The translations under genes were made by a program, and so were the position numbers. A model generated the notes under the pieces. The model made no database searches, was not told where the DNA came from, and saw only the letters and a list, made by a program, of their open reading frames with translations. 5,534 nucleotides of DNA from positions 1-5,534 of the forward strand of contig SKNG01000387.1 of assembly GCA_007120685.1 (NCBI GenBank), written 5' to 3'. This document shows positions 1 to 4,729 of the stretch, in pieces; positions within the stretch are counted from its first letter, which is position 1, and every line of letters starts with the position of its first letter. The DNA is from Paracoccaceae bacterium. GTDB taxonomy: Bacteria; Pseudomonadota; Alphaproteobacteria; Rhodobacterales; Rhodobacteraceae.

Positions 1-1564
1 GGAACATGCCGGTGTTGCGCAGGGTTTCCACCACCTTCGGGTCGATCTGCTGGTCCAGATACAGCAGCGCGATGGCGTCCTGCCCCGCGCCGGACCGGCC
101 CAGCGTGAAGTTGGCGATGTTCACGCCGTTCTTGCCCATCGTGTTGCCCAGCAGGCCGATGATGCCCGGCACGTCCTCATTGGTGGTATAGAGCATGTGC
201 TCGCCGACCTCGGCATCGATGGTGATGCCCTTGATCTGAATGAAGCGCGGCTTGCCGTCGGAAAACACCGTGCCGGCGACCGAGCGTTCGCGCTGATCCG
301 TCACCACCGTCAGCTTGATGTAGCCGTCGAACACGCCGGATTTGTCCTGCGTGGTGGTGGACAGCTTGATGCCGCGTTCCTTGGCCACGATGGGGGCCGA
401 GACCATGTTCACATCCGGATTGGCCGCCTTCATCACCCCGGCGATCACTGCGCAGTCCAGCGCCCGCAGGTTCATTCCGGCCGCAACCCCGTCATAGAGC
501 ACATTGATGGCCCTGATCGGCTCGTCGGTCAGCTGCCCGGCAAAATCGCCCAGATGGCCCGCCAGCTTGATCCAGGGGCCCATCACCGCGGCCTCTTCGG
601 CGCTGACCGAGGGCATGTTCAGCGCGTTCTGCACGGCGCCGGTCAGCAGGTAATCGGCCATCTGCTCGGCCACCTGCAGCGCCACGTTTTCCTGCGCCTC
701 GGATGTCGAGGCGCCCAGATGCGGGGTGCAGACCACGTTCGGCATGTTGAACAGCGGATTTTCGGTTGCCGGTTCGGTGGCGAACACGTCCAGCGCGGCA
801 CCCGCCACATGGCCGGATTTCAGCGCCTCGGCCAGCGCGGCTTCATCGACCAGCCCGCCACGCGCGCAGTTGATGATGCGCACGCCCTTCTTCGTCTTCG
901 CCAGCGCCTCGGCCGACAGGATGTTGCGGGTCTTGTCGGTCAGCGGCACATGCAAGGTGATGAAATCGGCGCGTTTCAGCAGCTCGTCCAGCTCCACCTT
1001 CTGCACACCCATCGCCTTGGCGCGTTCCTCGCTCAGGAAGGGGTCATAGGCGACGACCTTCATGTGCAGCCCCAGCGCCCGGTCGCAGACGATGCCGCCG
1101 ATATTGCCCGCGCCGATCACGCCGAGCGTCTTGTTGAACAGTTCCGTGCCCATGAAGCGGTTCTTTTCCCACTTGCCGGCATGGGTCGATGCGCTGGCCT
1201 CGGGCAGTTGCCGGGCGACGGCGAACATCATGGCGATGGCATGTTCGGCGGTGGTGACAGAATTGCCGAAGGGCGTGTTCATGACGATCACGCCGCGCTT
1301 GGAGGCGGCGGGGATATCGACATTGTCCACCCCGATACCGGCGCGGCCAACGACCTTCAGCCGGTCGGCCGAGGCAAGCAGCTTTTCGGTCACCTTGGTG
1401 GCCGAGCGGATGGCCAGGCCGTCATACTGGCCGATGATTTCGGCCAGCTTTTCCTTGTCCTTGCCGACATCGGGCAGATAGTCGACATCGACACCACGGT
1501 CGCGGAAGATCTGGACGGCGGTTTCGGACAGCTTGTCGGATACGAGAACGCGCGGGGCGGCCAT
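1..1564 (-). CDS. serA: D-3-phosphoglycerate dehydrogenase SerA (3' end cut by the window edge)
   Basis: Oxidises 3-phosphoglycerate to 3-phosphohydroxypyruvate with NAD+, the first step of cytoplasmic serine synthesis. I translated 521 open codons with no stop. The protein starts MAAPRVLVSDKLSE. The NAD-binding Rossmann motif GAGNIG is at residues 151-156. The 2-hydroxyacid dehydrogenase catalytic set is visible as R235 (in NCARGG), E264 (in FATEP) and H282 (in TPHLGAST). The domain order fits a long type-I enzyme: substrate and NAD domains to about 320, an intervening ASB-like domain to about 440, then an ACT domain from about 447 (GEHMLYTTNEDVPGIIG, GKNGVNIANF). ACT domains of this family often sense serine. 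From memory the family is about 530 residues, so roughly ten are missing past position 1. The ATG at 1564 is preferred because GGAG sits 6 nt before it. An in-frame ATG at 1576 lacks a ribosome binding site. It lies 84 bp after serC and is probably co-transcribed with it. Confidence 0.96.
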   Translation of the reverse strand, partial: MAAPRVLVSDKLSETAVQIFRDRGVDVDYLPDVGKDKEKLAEIIGQYDGLAIRSATKVTEKLLASADRLKVVGRAGIGVDNVDIPAASKRGVIVMNTPFGNSVTTAEHAIAMMFAVARQLPEASASTHAGKWEKNRFMGTELFNKTLGVIGAGNIGGIVCDRALGLHMKVVAYDPFLSEERAKAMGVQKVELDELLKRADFITLHVPLTDKTRNILSAEALAKTKKGVRIINCARGGLVDEAALAEALKSGHVAGAALDVFATEPATENPLFNMPNVVCTPHLGASTSEAQENVALQVAEQMADYLLTGAVQNALNMPSVSAEEAAVMGPWIKLAGHLGDFAGQLTDEPIRAINVLYDGVAAGMNLRALDCAVIAGVMKAANPDVNMVSAPIVAKERGIKLSTTTQDKSGVFDGYIKLTVVTDQRERSVAGTVFSDGKPRFIQIKGITIDAEVGEHMLYTTNEDVPGIIGLLGNTMGKNGVNIANFTLGRSGAGQDAIALLYLDQQIDPKVVETLRNTGMF

Positions 1565-1570
1565 GAGAGG

Positions 1571-1574
1571 CTCC
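1571..1574 (-). promoter_or_regulatory. Ribosome binding site of serA
   Basis: GGAG on the minus strand, 6 nt before the ATG at 1564. It overlaps the alternative in-frame ATG at 1574-1576, and this decides the choice of the downstream start. Confidence 0.75.
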
Positions 1575-1600
1575 ATTCATTGCATGGGGAAAGGAGGCAG

Positions 1601-1622
1601 GACGGGGGCTGCGCGCCCCGTC
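1601..1622 (-). other. Stem-loop in the serC-serA intergenic gap
   Basis: GACGGGG (1601-1607) and CCCCGTC (1616-1622) form a perfect 7-bp stem with an 8-nt loop. It lies 26 nt past the serC stop and 37 nt before the serA start. On the minus strand it is followed by CTGCCTCCTTTCC rather than a run of T, so it is not a strong intrinsic terminator. It may stabilise the upstream serC message or partly limit read-through into serA. The function is inferred. Confidence 0.4.
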
Positions 1623-1648
1623 CCGCGAAAGCTGTGATCAGGCGGCGC

Positions 1649-2806
1649 TTATGCGGCCTGCGCCTGGGCGGCGAGTTCGGCGTTGAAGGCCCATTCGATC
1701 CAGGGCATCAGCGCCGCCACATCGGCCGTTTCCACCGTCGATCCGCACCAGATCCGCAGCCCCGGCGGGGCATCGCGGTAGGCGCCGATATCCAGCGCCA
1801 CGCCCTCGCCCTCCAGCCGCTTGGCGACGGCCTTCGCAAAGGCGGCACCGTCCCGGATGGCGGGGTCGGTGAATTTCAGGCAGACGCTGGTGGTGGAGGC
1901 CGTCGCCGGGTCTTCCGCCAGATTGGCGATCCAGTCGCGGCTGGCGATGAAATCCCACACCGCCTGCGCGTTGGCATCGGCCCGCGCGATCAGCCCCTTG
2001 AGCCCGCCGATGGACTGCGCCCAATCGAGCGCCAGCAGGTAATCCTCGACCGCCAGCATGGAGGGGGTGTTGATCGTCTCGCCCTTGAAGATGCCCTCGA
2101 TCAGTTTGCCGCCCTTGGTCAGGCGAAAGATCTTCGGCAGCGGCCAGGGCGGCGTGTAGCTTTCCAGCCGCTCGACGGCGCGCGGCGACAGGATCAGCAT
2201 GCCATGCGCCGCCTCGCCGCCCATCACCTTCTGCCAGGAAAAGGTCACCACATCCAGCTTGTCCCAAGGCAGGTCCATGGCGAAGGCCGCGCTGGTGGCG
2301 TCGCAGATGGTGAGCCCCTCGCGGTCCGCGGGGATGGCGTCGCCATTCGGCAGCCGGACGCCCGAGGTGGTGCCGTTCCAGGTGAAGACCACATCGCGGT
2401 CGAAATCGACCTGCGCCATGTCGACGATCTGACCATAGGGCGCCTTGCGCACCACGGCGTCCAGCTTCAACTGCTTGACGGCATCGGTCACCCAGCCCTC
2501 GCCAAAGCTTTCCCAGGCCAGCATTTCCACCGGGCGCGCGCCCAGCAGCGACCACATCGCCATTTCCACCGCGCCGGTGTCGGATGCGGGCACGATGCCA
2601 ATGCGATAGTCGGCCGGCACGCCCAGCACATCGCGCGTCTGCTCGATGGCGCGCGCGAGTTTCGCCTTGCCCACGGCAGCACGGTGCGAACGGCCGAGGG
2701 CTGCGTCGGCGAGCTTGTCCAGCGAAAAGACGGGGGGTTTGGCGCAGGGGCCGGATGAAAAGCGCGGATTGGCCGGCCGCGCGGCCGGGGTCTGAACGTC
2801 GGTCAT
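1649..2806 (-). CDS. serC: Phosphoserine aminotransferase SerC (alphaproteobacterial/Methanosarcina type)
   Basis: PLP enzyme that transfers the amino group of glutamate to 3-phosphohydroxypyruvate, giving O-phosphoserine, the second step of serine synthesis. The family can also act in pyridoxal-phosphate synthesis. It is 385 residues long and ends in TAA. Visible motifs are the substrate-loop SSGPCAKPP (17-25), GRSHR (38-42), FTWNGTTSGVR before the PLP region, D169 in TICDATSAAF (pairs with the pyridine nitrogen) and the Schiff-base K193 in FSWQKVMGGEAAHG. These features match the serC subgroup typical of alphaproteobacteria rather than the E. coli type. The start MTDVQTPAARPANPRFSSGP is supported by GGAAGG just upstream and by the usual short distance to SSGP. 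The C-terminal tail is Ala/Gln-rich (AAQAQAA). It is the first gene of a serC-serA operon and its leader looks regulated. Confidence 0.96.
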   Translation of the reverse strand: MTDVQTPAARPANPRFSSGPCAKPPVFSLDKLADAALGRSHRAAVGKAKLARAIEQTRDVLGVPADYRIGIVPASDTGAVEMAMWSLLGARPVEMLAWESFGEGWVTDAVKQLKLDAVVRKAPYGQIVDMAQVDFDRDVVFTWNGTTSGVRLPNGDAIPADREGLTICDATSAAFAMDLPWDKLDVVTFSWQKVMGGEAAHGMLILSPRAVERLESYTPPWPLPKIFRLTKGGKLIEGIFKGETINTPSMLAVEDYLLALDWAQSIGGLKGLIARADANAQAVWDFIASRDWIANLAEDPATASTTSVCLKFTDPAIRDGAAFAKAVAKRLEGEGVALDIGAYRDAPPGLRIWCGSTVETADVAALMPWIEWAFNAELAAQAQAA

Positions 2807-2850
2807 GGTATCCTTCCAGATATTCGCCCTTCGTTGGGGAAGGGTGTCCC
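2807..2850 (-). promoter_or_regulatory. serC leader with mutually exclusive helices covering the ribosome binding site
   Basis: Three segments are seen on the minus strand in transcript order. CCCTTCC lies at 2838-2844, GAAGGG at 2827-2832, and the serC ribosome binding site GGAAGG at 2812-2817 (ATG at 2806). CCCTTC pairs perfectly with GAAGGG (6 bp, 6-nt loop). CCTTCC pairs equally well with GGAAGG of the binding site. The two helices share bases and exclude each other. From memory, Rfam lists a serC leader in alphaproteobacteria, upstream of serC-serA, whose last stem overlaps the serC ribosome binding site. The position and logic here agree, but I could not run the covariance model. No ligand is known to me. 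Confidence 0.5.
2811..2817 (-). promoter_or_regulatory. Ribosome binding site of serC
   Basis: GGAAGGA on the minus strand with a 4-nt spacer (TACC) to the ATG at 2806. Its GGAAGG part is perfectly complementary to CCTTCC at 2838-2843 in the same leader. Confidence 0.7.
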
Positions 2851-2854
2851 ACCG

Positions 2855-2874
2855 CCGCGCTTACGGCAGCGCGG
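2855..2874 (-). other. G/C hairpin upstream of the serC leader
   Basis: CCGCGCT (2855-2861) and AGCGCGG (2868-2874) make a perfect 7-bp stem with a 6-nt loop. It overlaps the suggested -10 element of serC, so it is either DNA-level symmetry or, if transcription starts further upstream, an extra leader hairpin. The function is unknown. Confidence 0.3.
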
Positions 2875-2886
2875 GGCGTCTGGCAA
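2858..2886 (-). promoter_or_regulatory. Possible promoter of serC-serA
   Basis: On the minus strand TTGCCA (2886-2881) is a 5/6 match to the -35 consensus. It is separated by 17 bp from TAAGCG (2863-2858), a poor -10. This would place the transcript start near 2850, just before the switch-like CCCTTCC segment, and give a leader of about 44 nt. The weak -10 and the overlapping hairpin keep this tentative. Confidence 0.3.
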
Positions 2887-2938
2887 GGGGAAAGAGACTG
2901 TTCCAGTTCGGGCTGATCGCCTCGGCAGGACTGGGGTG

Positions 2939-2985
2939 ACGCGCTTTCGAAAGCGCGTTCGAACGGGCTTTCGAAAGCCCGTTTT
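2939..2985. terminator. Tandem TTCGAA-centred palindromes, probable terminator block after tauR
   Basis: Three perfect palindromes overlap or abut. A 20-bp one lies at 2939-2958, a 10-bp one (CGTTCGAACG) at 2956-2965, and a 22-bp one at 2962-2983. Both long ones share the core GCTTTCGAAAGC, exactly 24 bp apart. The right-hand hairpin is followed on the plus strand by TTCC (GTTTTCC in full), as in an intrinsic terminator. On the minus strand, the direction of tauR and serC, no T-run follows either hairpin. The block lies 72 bp past the tauR stop and 133 bp before serC. Termination of tauR or insulation of serC is the simplest reading. An operator array is the alternative. Confidence 0.5.
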
Positions 2986-2995
2986 CCGTTGATCG

Positions 2996-3015
2996 CCCGC
3001 CGTCGCTGGGGCGGG
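2996..3015 (-). other. G/C hairpin just downstream of tauR
   Basis: CCCGCC (2996-3001) and GGCGGG (3010-3015) form a 6-bp stem with an 8-nt loop, 41 nt past the tauR stop. No T-run follows on the minus strand. It may act together with the palindromes at 2939-2983 to protect or end the tauR message. Confidence 0.3.
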
Positions 3016-3056
3016 TTAAACGGCTGACATCGTGCGCCATGCAACCGGAAACCGGA

Positions 3057-4538
3057 TCATGCCTGCCGACGGATCGCCCGGGCGATGCCTGCGATGCCCT
3101 CGCCGATACGGTCCTCGCCGATGGAACTGTAGGCGATGCGATAGAATTCATTCGGCGCACCCGGCGCGGCAAAGAACGGCCTCCCGGGTTCGATCAGCAC
3201 GCTGTCGACATGCAACGCCCGCGCCAGCGCCTCGGTGTCCACGCCATCGGGGGCGCGCATCCACAGGCTGGAGCCGCCGCCTTCGATCCCGCCCGCCACC
3301 GCCAGCCCGTGTTCGGCCACGGCGGCCAGCATTACCCGGCGCCGCGCCTGAAACGCCCGCGCGGTGCGGCGCAGCAGCGCGTCATAATGGCCCAGTTGCA
3401 GGAAATAGGCCGCGGCGCGCTGGATCAGGCCGGGCGGGTGTCGCAGCACGGTACTGCGCAGGGCGCGAGCCTCGCGGATGAAGGGTTCGGGGCCGACCAG
3501 AAACCCCAGCCGCAAGCCAGGAAACAGCGATTTGGAAAACGAGCCGACATGGATGACCCGTCCCTCGGTATCCATGGATTTCAGCGCCGGAAGGGGCGCG
3601 CGGTCGTGGACGATCTCGAATTCGTAGTCATCCTCGACGATCAGGAAACCATCGCGCCCGGCTGCATCCAGCAGCGCCTGACGCGCGGCCATCGGCATGG
3701 TGGCACCGGTGGGGCAATGGTGGCTGGGGGTGCAGAAAACCACATCGACACGCGCCGGCAAAAGCGCCGGATCCAGCCCGGCGCGACCGACCGGCACGGG
3801 TTTGAGCCGGCAGCGCGTCTGGTGCAGGACATCGCGCAGGCCGGGATAGCCCGGTTCCTCGATGGCCGCGATACGGCGCTGGTTCAGCAGCAGTTGCGCC
3901 GCCAGCCACAGCGCGTTCTGCGCGCCCAGCGTGACCAGAATCTCCTCCGGCCGCGCCAAAATGCCGCGCCGGGGCAGGGTATGGCGGGCGATGTATTCCA
4001 GCAGCCCGGGGTCATCTTCCTCGAACCGGTCGTCGGTCATGGCGTGGAAGTCCTTCAGCCCCAGCGCCATCAGCGTGCAGCCGCGCCAGTTCTGATGGTC
4101 GAACAGCGTCTGATCGGCCTGGCCATAGATGAAGGGATAGCGAAAGCTGCGCCAGTCACGGGGCTTGCCCGGGCGGCTGAGCGGGCTTGCCTCGCTGCGC
4201 GGTTGGCTCAGCGCGCGGTTCCAGTCCACGCTGCTGGCGGTCTCTGGCTGTGCGCTGCCTTGCGGGAAATCCTGTGGCTGCGGCGCATTGGCCGACACGA
4301 AATAACCCGACCGGCCCCGCGGCTCCAGGTAATCATCGGCGACAAGATCGGCATAGGCCAGCGTCACCGTGATGCGGCTGACCCCCAGATGCGCGGCCAG
4401 GCGCCGGCTGGAGGGCATGCGCTCGCCCCGCCGCAGGCGCCCGGCCAGGATGCCCTCTGCCACCATCTGACGGATCTGCGCCTGCAGGGTGCCGGTGGCG
4501 CCGGGCCGCCTGAAGAAGATGTCCACCGATATGGCCAT
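3057..4538 (-). CDS. tauR: TauR-like MocR/PdxR-family regulator (GntR winged helix fused to aminotransferase domain)
   Basis: Predicted PLP-dependent transcription factor of 493 residues. Residues about 7-81 form a GntR winged helix, with the helix-turn-helix at MPSSRRLAAHLGVSRITVTL (41-60) and the wing ending GRSGYFV (75-81). After a Pro/Ser-rich linker, a fold-type-I aminotransferase domain covers about 145-490. It keeps TPSHHCPTG, the pyridine-nitrogen region EDDYEFE (D303, D304, Y305), K336 in SFSKSLFPGLRLGF, and R467 in FYRIAYS. The 31-residue Tyr-to-Lys spacing equals that of GabR as I remember it. In Rhodobacter capsulatus TauR activates taurine genes. The divergent tpa gene and the matching direct repeat between them support the same role here. 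The start follows the usual MAISVDIFF opening but has no clear ribosome binding site. Another MocR subgroup is the main alternative. Confidence 0.87.
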   Translation of the reverse strand: MAISVDIFFRRPGATGTLQAQIRQMVAEGILAGRLRRGERMPSSRRLAAHLGVSRITVTLAYADLVADDYLEPRGRSGYFVSANAPQPQDFPQGSAQPETASSVDWNRALSQPRSEASPLSRPGKPRDWRSFRYPFIYGQADQTLFDHQNWRGCTLMALGLKDFHAMTDDRFEEDDPGLLEYIARHTLPRRGILARPEEILVTLGAQNALWLAAQLLLNQRRIAAIEEPGYPGLRDVLHQTRCRLKPVPVGRAGLDPALLPARVDVVFCTPSHHCPTGATMPMAARQALLDAAGRDGFLIVEDDYEFEIVHDRAPLPALKSMDTEGRVIHVGSFSKSLFPGLRLGFLVGPEPFIREARALRSTVLRHPPGLIQRAAAYFLQLGHYDALLRRTARAFQARRRVMLAAVAEHGLAVAGGIEGGGSSLWMRAPDGVDTEALARALHVDSVLIEPGRPFFAAPGAPNEFYRIAYSSIGEDRIGEGIAGIARAIRRQA

Positions 4539-4559
4539 GGTTGCGTGCGCTGCTGAGAA

Positions 4560-4592
4560 CTGGTCTTAAATCTAGCGCCGTGTTGGGCCTAA
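4560..4592 (+). promoter_or_regulatory. Probable TauR operator (direct repeat) in the tauR-tpa divergent region
   Basis: CTGGTCTTAA (4560-4569) and TTGGGCCTAA (4583-4592) are direct repeats with a 23-bp period, about two helical turns. From memory the R. capsulatus TauR site is a repeated CTGGAC(C/T)TAA. The copies here match 9/10 and 8/10. A further overlapping inverted half-site, CTAGATTTAA on the minus strand at 4575-4566, matches 8/10. The right copy also contains TTGGGC, which could serve as the tpa -35. Confidence 0.65.
4569..4574 (-). promoter_or_regulatory. Possible -10 element of tauR
   Basis: TAGATT on the minus strand matches the -10 consensus at 4/6 and lies 30 bp before the tauR start, inside the probable TauR operator. 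No good -35 is seen at the usual distance. If it is real, TauR binding would block its own promoter. Confidence 0.25.
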
Positions 4593-4611
4593 CGCCAGTG
4601 CCGCCGATTCC
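4583..4611 (+). promoter_or_regulatory. Possible weak, activator-dependent promoter of tpa
   Basis: TTGGGC (4583-4588) as -35 and GATTCC (4606-4611) as -10 with a 17-bp spacer. The -10 is very poor, as expected if transcription needs TauR, whose second half-site overlaps the -35. The predicted leader would be a little over 100 nt. Confidence 0.25.
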
Positions 4612-4661
4612 GCACAGTCGCCTCTGCCCATGCCCGCAGCGGGCTGCTGCGCCGGTTCATG

Positions 4662-4715
4662 CCATGACGCCGGCCCCTGAGCAGAAATCCATGACGCCGG
4701 CCCCTGAGCAGAAAT
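4662..4715 (+). repeat. Perfect 27-bp tandem duplication in the tpa leader
   Basis: Two identical 27-bp copies lie at 4662-4688 and 4689-4715, each starting CCATGACGCCGG and ending AGCAGAAAT, with no intervening base. The second copy ends 10 bp before the tpa start, and the tpa ribosome binding site follows at once. The period is a multiple of three, so the copies stay in frame and both include an ATG. Confidence 0.95.
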
Positions 4716-4729
4716 CGAGGTCATCATGA
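4664..4729 (+). other. Possible leader ORF of 21 codons, coupled to tpa
   Basis: ATG at 4664 opens a 21-residue frame made of two copies of MTPAPEQKS followed by RSS. Its TGA stop (4727-4729) overlaps the tpa start in ATGA, the classic arrangement for translational coupling. There is no convincing ribosome binding site before 4664 or before the second-copy ATG at 4691. The frame may therefore be a by-product of the duplication. The peptide resembles nothing I recognise. Confidence 0.2.
4717..4720 (+). promoter_or_regulatory. Ribosome binding site of tpa
   Basis: GAGG with a 5-nt spacer (TCATC) to the ATG at 4726. It lies immediately after the second 27-bp repeat copy and is itself unique, which supports 4726 as the start. 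Confidence 0.75.

Noticed and set aside
1574..1576. Upstream in-frame ATG as the serA start
   Set aside because: It has no ribosome binding site before it and itself forms part of the GGAG site serving the ATG at 1564. The 1564 start gives the usual SerA N-terminus.
197..2758. An 853-codon open frame on the plus strand opposite serA and serC
   Set aside because: It is in exact codon register with both minus-strand genes. TTA, CTA and TCA triplets are nearly absent there because of the G/C-ending codon bias, so the complementary frame stays open. The translation is Arg/His/Gly/Gln-rich with no recognisable domain.
1638..3044. A 468-codon minus-strand frame overlapping serC in another register
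   Set aside because: Its translation is Arg/Gly/Ala-rich without motifs. The overlapping SerC frame has all the catalytic residues.
2861..3172. A 103-codon minus-strand frame spanning the tauR-serC gap
   Set aside because: It has no ribosome binding site, runs through the palindrome block and the tauR 3' end in another frame, and shows no recognisable sequence.
3039..4556. A 505-codon open frame on the plus strand opposite tauR
   Set aside because: Same cause: it is in codon register with tauR, has a low-complexity Arg/Gln/Ala composition, and the tauR frame carries clear family motifs.
4632..4644. GCCCGCAGCGGGC symmetry in the tpa leader as a terminator or attenuator
   Set aside because: Only about 4 bp can form around a 5-nt loop, and no T-run follows, so it is within what high-GC DNA gives by chance.
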